DNA of 64,000 nucleotides from Knoellia flava TL1 (GCF_000768675.1 NZ_AVPI01000010.1:1-64000); one strand, 5' to 3'; positions 1 through 8,841 are shown, numbered from the stretch's first letter. Made by a program: numbers and translations. Notes: generated by a model from the sequence alone, not told the origin.

Positions 1-3000
1 TCGTCACCGACACCCACCTGCGCGGTGAGCGCGGGACGCCGGTGACGCTGCCCGACCTCGTCGCCCGCTGGTGCCGTGGGGGAGAGCGTCGCGACGAGTG
101 GGAGCGCCACCCCGAGCCGAGCCGGCTGCGGGTCCTGCTCGGGCCCGACTCCGACGTCGGGCGGGCCGTCCTCGCCCGGCGCACGAGCGAGGCCCGGGCC
201 CGGCTCGAGGCGTGGCGACGCCTCCTGCCCCCTGAGGCGCTCGCGGTCGAGATCGTCATGGGCGGCGGGCCCGAGGGCACGCCCGGGTCGCGCAACCACG
301 CCCGCCGGATGCTCGGGCTCGCCGACGAGGCACGGGTCCCGGCCGTGCTCACCGCGGCGGTCCGGCACGCCGACCGTGACGGCGTCCGCACCGTCGACGT
401 CCTCGATGCCGCTCGCCGGCTCGTCGTCCTCGACTCGCGCCACCTCGACCGGGTCACCGACGCCGGGCACCTCGCGAGCAGCGAGGAGATGTGGGCCCGC
501 GCCCTCGAGGTGGCCGGCGACGCCGGGCGCGCCGCCCAGCTCGTCGGTGCCACCCTCGCACTCGGCGACGAGTGCGTCCTGGACAGCCGGGCCGACCTCG
601 GCATCGGCGCGGTCCACCTGCCCGAGCCCGGGATCCTCGGCATCGACGCCGGGGTCGACCCGCACCGGGTCCTCACCGAGCGGTGCCACGCCGCGGTCGC
701 GACCCGGTTCCCCGCGCAGGGTGAGGCGGCACGGCATACGGTCCTCTCCCGTCTCGACGACGAGCTGCGCGTCATCGCCGAGCTCGGCTACCCGACCTAC
801 TTCCTCACCGTCGCCGAGGTCACCGACCTCATCAGGGAGCGCGGGGTGCGGGTCGCGGCGCGAGGATCGGGCGCCGGGTCGCTCGTCAACTACCTCCTCG
901 GCATCAGTGGCGTCGACCCGATCCGGCACGACCTGCTCATGGAGCGGTTCTGCTCGCCGCTGCGGGCCGAGCTGCCCGACATCGACGTCGACGTGGAGTC
1001 GGCCCGCCGGACCGAGATCTACGAGGCGGTGCTCGACCGCTTCGGCGGCGACCGGGTGACGTGCGTGTCGATGATGGACACCTACAAGGTGCGTCACGCC
1101 ATCCGCGACGTCGGCGCCGCGCTCGGCATGCCGCCCATCGAGGTCGACGAGATCGCGAAGGCGTTCCCCCACATCCGCGCCAAGGATGCCCGCAGCGCGA
1201 TCGCCGACCTGCCCGAGCTGCGCTCCCGCGGGCTCGACGCGCCCCGGCTCGACACCTTCTTCGAGCTCGTCGAGCGGCTCGACGGGCTGCCGCGCCACAT
1301 CGCGCTGCACCCGTGCGGTGTCGTCCTGTCCAACACCGGCCTGCTCGACCGCACCCCGGTCGAGGCGAGCTGGCTGGGATTCCCGATGAGCCAGTTCGAC
1401 AAGGACGACGTCGAGACGCTCGGGCTGCTCAAGCTCGACGTCCTCGGCATCCGGATGCAGTCGGCGATGGCGCACGCCGTCGCCGAGGTGCGCCGGGTCG
1501 ACGGGGTAGAGGTCGACCTCGACGACGAGGCCCAGGTGCCGCTCGACGACGAGGCGACCTACCGGCTCATCCGCACCGCCCACACCCTCGGCTGCTTCCA
1601 GATCGAGAGCCCGGGGCAGCGCGAGCTCATCGGCAAGTTCGGGCCCGAGCGCTTCGGCGACCTCATCATCGACATCTCGCTCTTCCGCCCCGGCCCGGTG
1701 AAGTCCGACATGATCACGCCGTTCCTCGAGAGCCGACACGGCTGGAGCAAGCGGCGGATCCTCCACCCGACCCTCGAGCCGGCCCTCGCCGAGACCGAGG
1801 GCGTCGTCGTCTTCCACGAGCAGGTGCTGCGCATCGTCGCCGAGACGACCGGCGTCACCCTCGCCCAGGCCGACGAGGTGCGTCGGACGATGGGCACCCC
1901 CAAGGGGCAGGAGGAGATCGAGGCGTGGTGGCGACCGGCCGCGAGGGCGCGCGGCTACGCCCCCGAGGACGTCGACCACATCTGGGCGGTGCTCAAGTCG
2001 TTCGCCTCGTTCGGCTTCTGCAAGGCGCACGCCGCCGCCTTCGCACTGCCGACCTACCACTCGGCGTGGCTCAAGACCCACCACCCGGCGGCGTTCCTCG
2101 CCGGCGTGCTCACCCACGACCCGGGGATGTATCCCAAGCGGCTCATCCTCGACGACGCCCGCTCGCTCGGCATCGCGGTCCTCGGGCTCGACGTCAACGG
2201 CTCCGGCGACACCTACCGGATCGAGCGCCTCGAGGGTGGCGGTGACCGGTCGTTCACGCCGGTGCACCCGGACCTGCCCGACGCGAGCGACTACGGCATC
2301 CGGCTCTCGCTCACCGACGTCAAGGGCATCAGTGACGCCGAGGTCGCGAGCATCGTTGCGGGACAGCCCTACTCGGACCTCGGCGACTTCTGGTCCCGCG
2401 CCACGGTGAGCCGTCCCGTCGTCGAGCGGCTCGTCCTCGCCGGGGCGTTCGACGCCATGCACGGCATCGGCGCCACCGGCTCGGGCCTGGGCCGGCGCGG
2501 CCGGATCACCCGCCGCGACCTCCTGCTCCACGTCGGCGAGCTCGACCGGTGGGAGCGGGCGACCCGGCAGGGACGGGGCAGCCGGTCGGGCCGCGCGGTC
2601 GGGGGCGGACGGCATACGCCTCCGCCGGCCATCGGGGGCACCGAGGTGCGCGAACGCGCAGCTGCCCAGTCGCAGGCGGCAAGGCCGGTCGTCGCGGCCG
2701 CGGACCAGTCGGTCCAGCTCACCCTCGACCTCGGCGACCGGCCCGAGCTCACGCCCGGGACCGGGCTGCCCGAGATGACCGGCACCGAGCGGATCCGGGC
2801 CGAGCTCGACGTCCTCGGGCTCGACGCGTCGGCCCACGTCGTCGAGTTCTACGGACCGATGCTCGACGCGCTCGGGGTCGTCCGCAGCCGCGACCTGCTC
2901 AGGTCACGCAGCCGGAGCGAGGTGTGGGTCGCCGGGGTCAAGGTCGCGACCCAGACCCCGCCGATCCGCTCGGGTCGCCGCGTCGTCTTCCTCACCCTCG

Positions 3001-3455
3001 ACGACGCGACCGGTCCGGTCGACGCGACGTTCTTCGAGGACGTCCAGGGCCCGTATGCCGCCACGGTCTTCCACTCGTGGCTCCTCCTCGTCCGTGGTGT
3101 CGTCCGGCGCACCGGGCCGCGCGGGATCTCGGTGCGGGCGACGGGCGCGTGGGAGCTCGCCGGGCTCTGGGACGCGTGGCGCGACGGTGGGCACGACGCC
3201 GTCGTGCGTGCACTCGAGGCCGCCGACGCCGAAGCCGTCGCCAGGGCCGAGGCGGGGGAGCGCGAGGCCGACACCGGGGGCCGGCGCCGGGTGCTCGTGC
3301 ATGCGTCGGGGTTCCGCCAGTCGCCCTACGCCGACATCAAGCCCGCCGGATCGCCGGCGCGCGACGGCCACCGGGTCGCGTCGGTCGTCGTGCCCGAGCA
3401 CGGCACGCCGACGCGCAAGCTGTGGCACTCCAGCCCCGGCAGCTCGGGCCACTGA
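1..3455 (+). CDS. dnaE2: Error-prone DNA polymerase III alpha subunit DnaE2 (ImuC), 5' end cut by window edge
   Basis: C-family DNA polymerase used for translesion synthesis and damage-induced mutagenesis, normally with ImuA'/ImuB. The reading frame is open from base 3, so the real start and the N-terminal PHP domain lie upstream; the GTG at 42 is internal. The palm domain shows the catalytic aspartates in PDIDVDVES at about residue 325 of the visible part. The motif CFQIESPGQ and a helix-hairpin region follow. A QLTLDL stretch near visible residue 905 resembles a beta-clamp binding motif. A C-terminal OB-fold (VWVAGVKVAT to FLTLDDATG) is typical of DnaE2. At least 1150 residues are visible. 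The stop codon shares one base with the next gene's ATG, so the two are probably co-transcribed. Replicative DnaE1 is unlikely given the family-specific C-terminus and the repair neighbourhood. Confidence 0.9.
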   Translation, partial: VTDTHLRGERGTPVTLPDLVARWCRGGERRDEWERHPEPSRLRVLLGPDSDVGRAVLARRTSEARARLEAWRRLLPPEALAVEIVMGGGPEGTPGSRNHARRMLGLADEARVPAVLTAAVRHADRDGVRTVDVLDAARRLVVLDSRHLDRVTDAGHLASSEEMWARALEVAGDAGRAAQLVGATLALGDECVLDSRADLGIGAVHLPEPGILGIDAGVDPHRVLTERCHAAVATRFPAQGEAARHTVLSRLDDELRVIAELGYPTYFLTVAEVTDLIRERGVRVAARGSGAGSLVNYLLGISGVDPIRHDLLMERFCSPLRAELPDIDVDVESARRTEIYEAVLDRFGGDRVTCVSMMDTYKVRHAIRDVGAALGMPPIEVDEIAKAFPHIRAKDARSAIADLPELRSRGLDAPRLDTFFELVERLDGLPRHIALHPCGVVLSNTGLLDRTPVEASWLGFPMSQFDKDDVETLGLLKLDVLGIRMQSAMAHAVAEVRRVDGVEVDLDDEAQVPLDDEATYRLIRTAHTLGCFQIESPGQRELIGKFGPERFGDLIIDISLFRPGPVKSDMITPFLESRHGWSKRRILHPTLEPALAETEGVVVFHEQVLRIVAETTGVTLAQADEVRRTMGTPKGQEEIEAWWRPAARARGYAPEDVDHIWAVLKSFASFGFCKAHAAAFALPTYHSAWLKTHHPAAFLAGVLTHDPGMYPKRLILDDARSLGIAVLGLDVNGSGDTYRIERLEGGGDRSFTPVHPDLPDASDYGIRLSLTDVKGISDAEVASIVAGQPYSDLGDFWSRATVSRPVVERLVLAGAFDAMHGIGATGSGLGRRGRITRRDLLLHVGELDRWERATRQGRGSRSGRAVGGGRHTPPPAIGGTEVRERAAAQSQAARPVVAAADQSVQLTLDLGDRPELTPGTGLPEMTGTERIRAELDVLGLDASAHVVEFYGPMLDALGVVRSRDLLRSRSRSEVWVAGVKVATQTPPIRSGRRVVFLTLDDATGPVDATFFEDVQGPYAATVFHSWLLLVRGVVRRTGPRGISVRATGAWELAGLWDAWRDGGHDAVVRALEAADAEAVARAEAGEREADTGGRRRVLVHASGFRQSPYADIKPAGSPARDGHRVASVVVPEHGTPTRKLWHSSPGSSGH

Positions 3456-4546
3456 TGACACCCCGCCGTGCCGCCCCTGTCCCACTCGCCGAGCGGCTCT
3501 TCGACATCCGCACGATCTATCACGAGCCCGGCATCGAGAGTTTCGACCGAGCCCGCGAGGTCCTCGACCGTCACCCCGACGCCGAGCGGGTCGTCGTGCC
3601 GTCCCACACCGCGATCCCGGGCCTCTACGGCAACGAGGGCAACGTCGTGGACTGGGTCCGGACCAAGCGCGAGGTGCTCGTCCTCGGTGAGAAGAAGTCC
3701 CTCGCCGCCCGGCCCAACGGGCGGTCGAGCGACTGGATCGCCCCGTCGACCGCGAACGGCTGCGCCATGTCCTGCTCCTACTGCTACGTGCCCCGGCGCA
3801 AGGGCTTCGCCAACCCGGTGACGGTGTTCGCCAACATCGACCGCATCACCGGCTACCTCGAGCGCCACGCGGGCCGTCAGGGTCCCAAGACGGTGCCCAA
3901 CCAGTGCGACCCGACGCACTGGGTCTATGACATCGGCGAGAACAGCGACTGCTCCGCCGACGCGCTGCTCTCCGACAACGTCTCCGACCTCGTCGGCCTC
4001 TTCGCACGGCTGCCGAACGCGAAGGCGAGCTTCGCCACCAAGCTCGTCAACCGGCAGCTCCTCGACCTCGACCCGCGGGGCGGGACGCGTGTGCGCTTCA
4101 GCCTCATGCCCGAGGCGATGTCCCGCGTCGTCGACGTCCGCACCTCGAAGGTCGCCGAGCGGATCACCGCGATCGACGACTTCGTCGAGGCCGGCTACGA
4201 GGTGCACCTCAACCTCAGCCCGGTGATCGTGCACGAGGGCTGGCTCGAGGAGTGGGCGCACCTGCTCGACCAGCTGGCCGACGGGACGAGTTCCCGGACA
4301 CGCGCACAGCTCGCGGCCGAGATCATCTTCCTCACCCACAACGAGGCCCTGCACGAGGTGAACCTCGGCTGGCACCCGCGCGGGGAGGAGCTGCTCTGGC
4401 GGCCCGACCTGCAGGAGCCGAAGCGCAGCCAGAGCGGGCAGGACAACGTCCGCTACCGGAGCCGGTGGAAGGGCCGGTGGGTGGCCCAGCTCGAGGAGCT
4501 CGTCGCCGAGAGGCTTCCCGGGTGCCGCATCCGCTACGCCTTCTGA
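3455..4546 (+). CDS. Spore photoproduct lyase-like radical SAM protein
   Basis: 363-residue radical SAM protein. The [4Fe-4S]/SAM motif CAMSCSYC places cysteines at about 103, 107 and 110. Another cysteine in NQCDPTHW (about 151) sits near the place of the hydrogen-donor cysteine of Bacillus SplB. The family repairs the spore photoproduct (5-thyminyl-5,6-dihydrothymine); in non-sporulating actinobacteria the substrate of these homologues is not established. The start is the ATG at 3455, which overlaps the dnaE2 stop by one base; the frame stays open far upstream inside dnaE2, but that part is a shadow. Position after dnaE2 supports a UV or DNA-damage role (inference). Family assignment is firm, substrate is not. 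Confidence 0.82.
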   Translation: MTPRRAAPVPLAERLFDIRTIYHEPGIESFDRAREVLDRHPDAERVVVPSHTAIPGLYGNEGNVVDWVRTKREVLVLGEKKSLAARPNGRSSDWIAPSTANGCAMSCSYCYVPRRKGFANPVTVFANIDRITGYLERHAGRQGPKTVPNQCDPTHWVYDIGENSDCSADALLSDNVSDLVGLFARLPNAKASFATKLVNRQLLDLDPRGGTRVRFSLMPEAMSRVVDVRTSKVAERITAIDDFVEAGYEVHLNLSPVIVHEGWLEEWAHLLDQLADGTSSRTRAQLAAEIIFLTHNEALHEVNLGWHPRGEELLWRPDLQEPKRSQSGQDNVRYRSRWKGRWVAQLEELVAERLPGCRIRYAF

Positions 4547-4566
4547 GACGCCTTCTGAGACGCCTT
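4536..4566 (+). repeat. 12-bp tandem repeat over the stop codon
   Basis: The unit ACGCCTTCTGAG occurs at 4536-4547 and 4548-4559, followed by a partial third copy. It covers the stop codon of the radical SAM gene, so each unit brings its own in-frame TGA. This looks like simple slippage. Confidence 0.7.
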
Positions 4567-4633
4567 TCCACGACCCGGCGGGCCCTGGCGGGAGTGGTCA
4601 GGAATCGAGAAGCGCGGGCCGGTCGCCCGAACC

Positions 4634-4639
4634 TACGGT
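4634..4639 (+). promoter_or_regulatory. -10 element TACGGT, probably leaderless
   Basis: TACGGT matches TANNNT and ends six bases before the ATG at 4646, with no Shine-Dalgarno sequence. This is the geometry of a leaderless transcript that starts at or next to the start codon. Confidence 0.55.
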
Positions 4640-4645
4640 GGGTGC

Positions 4646-5146
4646 ATGACGACGAAGAGCAGCACGAAGACCGCGACCACCAAGGCCACCAAGGCCCCTG
4701 CTTCGGCGGGCACGAAGACCACCTCCGAGGGCTTCAGCGCCGACGAGCGGGCCGCGATGAAGGAGCGCGCCAAGGAGCTCCGGGCCGAGGCGAAGGGCGC
4801 CAAGGACCGGGCCAAGGGCGAGGCCGACCTGCGCGCCAAGATCGACGAGATGCCCGAGGCCGACAAGGTCCTCGCCGAGGCGATCCACGCCATCGTCACC
4901 GAGCACGCACCCGAGCTCCTGCCCAAGACCTGGTACGGCATGCCGGCCTACGCCGACGCCGACGGCAAGGCCGTCTGCTTCTTCAAGGCGGCCTCGAAGT
5001 TCGGATCCCGCTACGCCGAGCTCGGCTTCAACGAGCAGGCGAGCCTCGACGACGGCACGATGTGGCCGACTGCCTACGCCATCACCACCTTGAGCAAGGC
5101 CGACGAGAAGCTCATCGCGACACTCGTGAGGAAGGCCGTGGGCTGA
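4646..5146 (+). CDS. DUF1801 family (YdhG-like) protein
   Basis: 166-residue soluble protein. The N-terminal 40 residues are a low-complexity Lys/Thr/Ala tail (KTATTKATKAPASAG), followed by a charged helical stretch and a C-terminal DUF1801 fold with the signature PKTWYGMPAYA and CFFKAASKF. The family includes frataxin-like and YdhG-type proteins; no enzymatic activity is established. A -10-like box six bases upstream supports this start. It lies between the repair genes and a methyltransferase and seems to be transcribed alone. Confidence 0.75.
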   Translation: MTTKSSTKTATTKATKAPASAGTKTTSEGFSADERAAMKERAKELRAEAKGAKDRAKGEADLRAKIDEMPEADKVLAEAIHAIVTEHAPELLPKTWYGMPAYADADGKAVCFFKAASKFGSRYAELGFNEQASLDDGTMWPTAYAITTLSKADEKLIATLVRKAVG

Positions 5147-5169
5147 GCGGAGGTGTCGGTCACGGCAAC

Positions 5170-5175
5170 TACGCT
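5170..5175 (+). promoter_or_regulatory. -10 element TACGCT, probably leaderless
   Basis: TACGCT ends six bases before the ATG at 5182; no ribosome binding site is present. Leaderless geometry. Confidence 0.55.
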
Positions 5176-5181
5176 TGCAGG

Positions 5182-5958
5182 ATGACCGAGGACGCGACGA
5201 CCGCACGCCGCACCGGCGTCTCGACCTCGCCACGGACCGCCGCCATGTGGGCCGCCGTCGACGGGGTCGTGCGCGAGCGGAGCGCCGAGCTCGGCCGCCC
5301 GCTGCGGGTCGTCGACCTCGGGGGCGGCACCGGCGGCCTCGCGGTCCCGCTCGCCGTCGCCGGCCACGACGTCACCGTCGTCGACCCCAGTCCCGACGCC
5401 CTCGCCTCGCTGCGGCGCCGGGCCGCCGAGGCCCAGGCGTCCTCGCGGGTCAGCGCCGTCCAGGGTGACGCCGAGACCCTCGAGTCGCTCGTCGGACGCG
5501 ACCGTCCCGACCTCGTCCTCTGCCACGCCACGCTCGAGTACGTCGACGACCCGGGGGCGACCCTCCGCCTCGTCGCGGCGGTGCTCGCGCCCGGCGGCAT
5601 CCTCAGCCTCGTCGTGCCGCAGCGCTCCGCCGCCGTCCTCGCCCGCGCCATCGCCGGCCAGTTCGCGCAGGCCCGCGCCGCCCTCGACCGCCCCGACGGG
5701 CGATGGGGCGACGCCGACCCGGTGCCGCGGCGCTTCGACCGCAGCACCGTCCTCGACCTTCTCGAGACCGCCGGCCTCACGCCGACGGTGGCACACGGCA
5801 TACGGATCTTCAGCGACCTCGTGCCGTCCGCGCTCGTCGACTCCGACGCCGACCGCGCGGCGCTGCTCGACCTCGAGCGGGCCGTCGTGGCGCACCCCGA
5901 GTTCGCCGTCCTGGCCGACCTCGGCACCTCCCTGCACGTCATCGCCGCGCGCACCTGA
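5182..5958 (+). CDS. Class I SAM-dependent methyltransferase
   Basis: 258-residue Rossmann methyltransferase. Motif I is VDLGGGTGGLA (about residues 43-53), an acidic residue ends strand 2 (TVVDPSP), and HATLEYVDDP marks motif IV. The layout resembles CmoM/SmtA-type tRNA or small-molecule methyltransferases, but nothing seen fixes the substrate. A leaderless-type -10 sits six bases upstream. The stop is seven bases before dinB, so the two genes probably form an operon. Confidence 0.8.
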   Translation: MTEDATTARRTGVSTSPRTAAMWAAVDGVVRERSAELGRPLRVVDLGGGTGGLAVPLAVAGHDVTVVDPSPDALASLRRRAAEAQASSRVSAVQGDAETLESLVGRDRPDLVLCHATLEYVDDPGATLRLVAAVLAPGGILSLVVPQRSAAVLARAIAGQFAQARAALDRPDGRWGDADPVPRRFDRSTVLDLLETAGLTPTVAHGIRIFSDLVPSALVDSDADRAALLDLERAVVAHPEFAVLADLGTSLHVIAART

Positions 5959-5965
5959 GGCGGCC

Positions 5966-7219
5966 GTGAGCCGTCGGCAGTTCAGCCTTCCCGAGCGCTC
6001 GTCGAGCGAGCCGCCGGACGACACGGGGTGCACGGTCCTCCACGTCGACATGGACGCGTTCTATGCCTCGGCGACCCTGCTCTCGCACCCCGAGCTCGTC
6101 GGGACGCCGGTCATCATCGGCGGTGGCAACCGTGGGGTCGTGCTGTCGGCGACCTACGAGGCGCGCCGCTTCGGGGTCGCCTCGGCGATGCCGATGACCC
6201 GCGCCCGCCGCCTCTGCCCGCAGGCGACCGTCCTCGCGCCCGACCACCGCCTGTATGCCGCGATCTCGGCCGCCGTCATGGAGACCTTCCGTGCCGTGAC
6301 CCCCGAGATCGAGCCGCTGTCGCTCGACGAGGCGTTCCTCGACGTGTCGGGTGCCGTCCGCCGGCTCGGGTCGCCGGCGACCATCGGGGCGCGGATCCGC
6401 GACACCGTCCACGACGAGCAGGGCATCACGTGCTCGGTCGGTGTCGCGTCGACGAAGTTCGTGGCCAAGATCGCCTCGGGCCTGGCCAAGCCCGACGGCA
6501 TGGTCGTCGTGCCCCGCGACGAGGTCATCCCGTTCGTGCAGCAGCTCCCTGTCGGCGCACTCTGGGGGGTGGGTGAGAAGACCGAGGAGCAGCTGCTCCG
6601 GCTGGGTCTGCGCACGGTCGCCGACATCGCGCACACCCCGCTGCCCACGCTCGTGCGCGGGCTCGGCGACGCCACCGGCCACCACCTCCACGAGCTCGCG
6701 TGGGGCCGCGACCCCCGCTCGGTGCAGCGCGAGAGCCGCGAGAAGAGCATCGGGGCCGACGAGACGTTCGAGTACGACATCGACGACCCCCGCGAGATCC
6801 ACCGGCACCTGCTCAAGCTGAGCGACAAGGTGGCCGCGCGGCTGCGGGCGGCCCGGATGACGGGGCGGACGGTGTCGATCAAGGTGCGGTTCTCGGACTT
6901 CACGACGATCACCCGGGCGCGCACGCTGCGCGAGCCGACAGACACGAGCCGCGAGATCTACGAGACGGCGACCTCGCTCTTCGACGCCCTCGGGCTCCAG
7001 CGAGCGCGGATCCGGCTCGTCGGGGTCCGGCTCGAGAAGCTCGTCGGGGTCGAGGCTGCGCCGATCCAGGGGATGCTCGGCGAGGCCGACCATGGCTGGC
7101 GTGACGCCGACCGGGCCGTCGACCGGGCCAGCGCGCGCTTCGGGGCGGGATCGGTGCGACCGGCCAGCCTGATCGGTCGAGGCCGATCTTCCACGCGCGG
7201 CGATCGCGACCTATCCTGA
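5966..7219 (+). CDS. dinB: DNA polymerase IV (Y-family)
   Basis: 417-residue Y-family translesion polymerase. The catalytic carboxylates are in VDMDAFYAS (about residue 28) and SLDEAFLDV (about 120). A helix-hairpin-helix thumb region (VGEKTEEQLLRLGL) and the little-finger domain follow. The GTG at 5966 lies seven bases after the methyltransferase stop and gives the normal N-terminus, with a short Ser-rich extension before the first motif. The C-terminal tail is Arg/Ser-rich. No SOS box is visible directly upstream. With dnaE2 this makes two error-prone polymerases within 7 kb. Confidence 0.93.
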   Translation: MSRRQFSLPERSSSEPPDDTGCTVLHVDMDAFYASATLLSHPELVGTPVIIGGGNRGVVLSATYEARRFGVASAMPMTRARRLCPQATVLAPDHRLYAAISAAVMETFRAVTPEIEPLSLDEAFLDVSGAVRRLGSPATIGARIRDTVHDEQGITCSVGVASTKFVAKIASGLAKPDGMVVVPRDEVIPFVQQLPVGALWGVGEKTEEQLLRLGLRTVADIAHTPLPTLVRGLGDATGHHLHELAWGRDPRSVQRESREKSIGADETFEYDIDDPREIHRHLLKLSDKVAARLRAARMTGRTVSIKVRFSDFTTITRARTLREPTDTSREIYETATSLFDALGLQRARIRLVGVRLEKLVGVEAAPIQGMLGEADHGWRDADRAVDRASARFGAGSVRPASLIGRGRSSTRGDRDLS

Positions 7220-7223
7220 GATG

Positions 7224-7241
7224 ACCAGCACGGATGCTGGT
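7224..7241. other. Small hairpin between dinB and the DUF3040 gene
   Basis: ACCAGCA (7224-7230), loop CGGA, TGCTGGT (7235-7241): a perfect 7-bp stem with a 4-base loop, just after the dinB stop. No T-run follows. It may be a weak terminator for dinB or part of the next gene's leader; TATCCT at 7212-7217 could be that gene's -10. Confidence 0.4.
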
Positions 7242-7332
7242 GAAGCAACGAAACCGCAGCGCCGATCGTTGTCCTTGGTGGAAGATCGTCACTGAGGCCG
7301 CAGATCACGCGCCGCACACCCTGGAGGACGCC

Positions 7333-7737
7333 GTGCCGCTTTCGGAGCACGAGCAGAGGATGCTCGAGCAGTTGGAGCAGGCCCTCGCTGCCGAGGACCC
7401 GAAGTTTGCCTCGAGCATGGAAGGGTCCCGACGGGGTGGACCGACCCGATTGCGATGGGTCGTCGCGGTCGTCGGTGTGCTCGCGGGGCTCGGGCTCGTC
7501 CTCGTGGGCATCAACACGACGATGTGGGTCGGCGCGGCCGGCTTCGCGGTCATGGTCGCCGCCGTCGCGTTCGCACTCCATCCGCCGCGCCGGGGTGGCG
7601 GCGGCAAGCTCGCGGTCGTGCGCGACGACGGCACCACCGGACCTGCCAGCTCGGGGCGCAAGCAGAAGAGCGGCTCGGGGTTCATGGACAAGCTCGACGA
7701 CCGCTGGGACCGCCGCGGACGCGACGGCTGGAGCTGA
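7333..7737 (+). CDS. DUF3040 family membrane protein
   Basis: 134-residue protein beginning PLSEHEQRMLEQLEQAL, the DUF3040 signature, with two predicted membrane helices (about residues 37-58 and 62-78) and a basic, low-complexity C-terminal tail. The GTG at 7333 is chosen because GGAGG lies five bases upstream and the family starts here. In many actinobacteria this family is encoded near polymerase IV and the cell-division cluster. Function unknown. Confidence 0.82.
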   Translation: MPLSEHEQRMLEQLEQALAAEDPKFASSMEGSRRGGPTRLRWVVAVVGVLAGLGLVLVGINTTMWVGAAGFAVMVAAVAFALHPPRRGGGGKLAVVRDDGTTGPASSGRKQKSGSGFMDKLDDRWDRRGRDGWS

Positions 7738-7750
7738 CCCGCACGCCACG

Positions 7751-7822
7751 ACTTATTGCCCGAATGGGACACGTTGACGGCAGCCTTCGGCTGGCGGGCC
7801 GTGTCCCATTCGGGCAATAAGT
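7751..7822. repeat. Perfect 23-bp inverted repeat, copy A of a structured repeat family
   Basis: Arms at 7751-7773 and 7800-7822 are perfect reverse complements and enclose 26 bases, which contain a second hairpin (CAGCC TTC GGCTG). It lies between two convergent genes and could terminate both. The outer sequence (ACTT.TTGC and GCAAT.AGTCGA) recurs at 32154-32225 with a different but still paired stem interior. No coding gene overlaps it. Confidence 0.85.
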
Positions 7823-7832
7823 CGAACCCTGG

Positions 7833-8327
7833 TCAGGTGGCGAGGACGCCGATGACCCAGGTCGTCGCGATCGCGAGCCCGGCGCACAGCTCGATGCCCA
7901 TGCTCAGCGCGATGGCCTTGAGCGCGTGCTTGGTGCGGCTCCACGCCTGGGCGCGGTCGCGGCTGCGCCCGTGCTCGACGAGGTAGATGCCGAGGACGAA
8001 CCCGACGAAGAAGCCGACGACCGGGATGACGAACATGCCGACGATGCCCAGGAGCACCGCGAGCAGCAGCGTCGAGGTCTTGACTCCCTGTCGACGGAGC
8101 CGCCGTCCCGGGATGAGGAACTGCACGGCGACGCCGGCCAGGTAGATGGCCAGGCAGACGAAGAAGAAGGTCCAGGCGGTGGCGCCGCCGGTCTCGTAGG
8201 CCCAGAGGAGTACCCCGAGCACGGCGACGAGCAGGCCGGGGATGACCGGAACGACGATGCCGACGATCCCCACGAGAATGAGGATCGCCGGCACCCAGAC
8301 GTCGGTGCCCTCCGGCAGGAGGTTCAC
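7833..8327 (-). CDS. DUF456 family integral membrane protein
   Basis: 164 residues, almost entirely hydrophobic, with about four predicted membrane helices. Glycine-rich repeated elements (ILVGIVGIVVPVIPG and GMFVIPVVGFFVG) are typical of DUF456. The start is taken as the GTG at 8327 (VNLLPEGTDVW), which gives the usual family length; longer starts would overlap the upstream gene. It is ten bases downstream of the zinc-ribbon gene and probably co-transcribed with it. Function unknown. Confidence 0.72.
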   Translation of the reverse strand: MNLLPEGTDVWVPAILILVGIVGIVVPVIPGLLVAVLGVLLWAYETGGATAWTFFFVCLAIYLAGVAVQFLIPGRRLRRQGVKTSTLLLAVLLGIVGMFVIPVVGFFVGFVLGIYLVEHGRSRDRAQAWSRTKHALKAIALSMGIELCAGLAIATTWVIGVLAT

Positions 8328-8337
8328 GCGGTCGAGG

Positions 8338-8556
8338 TCAGACGTCGATGTCCGCGACGGTGGGCGGCTCCGTGAGTCGGTCGCTCTCGTCGACGATCTC
8401 CGCGTGGTCGCGGAGCTTGGGCAGGTGCTCGCGCCCGTGGTGGGCGCAGAAGAGCAGCTCACCGCCGACGTGGAGCGTGGCGCGAACATAGGCCTGGGCA
8501 CCACAGCGGTCGCAGCGGTCCGCGGCGGTCAGGGTGGGTGCCAGTGCGGTCGTCAC
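8338..8556 (-). CDS. Small zinc-ribbon protein (DUF7455-like)
   Basis: 72 residues with CDRCGAQAYVRA and, 20 residues on, FCAHHGREH, a CxxC...CxxH pattern that could bind zinc. The GTG at 8556 is chosen because GAGGAGG precedes it at good spacing. The family is widespread in actinobacteria and often, as here, divergent from a type II topoisomerase B subunit. The DUF name is from memory; the metal site is inferred from residue spacing. Confidence 0.72.
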   Translation of the reverse strand: MTTALAPTLTAADRCDRCGAQAYVRATLHVGGELLFCAHHGREHLPKLRDHAEIVDESDRLTEPPTVADIDV

Positions 8557-8586
8557 ATCGGCCTCCTCGGCTGATCTCGTCAGTGG

Positions 8587-8606
8587 GCCCACGCGGTTGC
8601 GTGGGC
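8587..8606. promoter_or_regulatory. 8-bp hairpin in the divergent region upstream of parE
   Basis: GCCCACGC, loop GGTT, GCGTGGGC: a perfect stem 30 bases upstream of the zinc-ribbon gene start and 235 bases from parE. It could be a leader hairpin or an operator. A GTTGCAAC palindrome lies close by. The rest of 8607-8841 shows no gene and one CGGCATAC copy. Confidence 0.4.
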
Positions 8607-8841
8607 GTCAAGCGTTGCAACAGTCAAACACGCCGGACTCTTCCCGCGTGGGAGGCGCCCGTGATGTGACCGTTCCGATGCCACAACGGAATCTTCGCCG
8701 CTGGGTCCGACAGCGCGCCTCGCCGGGGCCGTCGGACCACGGGGCTAGCCTGAGGCGACGCCCGGCGGGCGGACGGCATACGGTCGCCGTCGACGCCCCG
8801 GGCACTCCCGGCAACCGCCACGCACGACCCGATAGGAACGC

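Noticed and set aside
2549-3454. Upstream extension of the photoproduct-lyase-like gene inside dnaE2
   Set aside because: The frame is open but Arg-rich and overlaps conserved DnaE2 coding sequence; the family begins at the ATG at 3455.
7750-7822. Insertion-sequence end at the 23-bp inverted repeat
   Set aside because: No transposase gene lies between or beside the arms and no flanking target duplication is visible.
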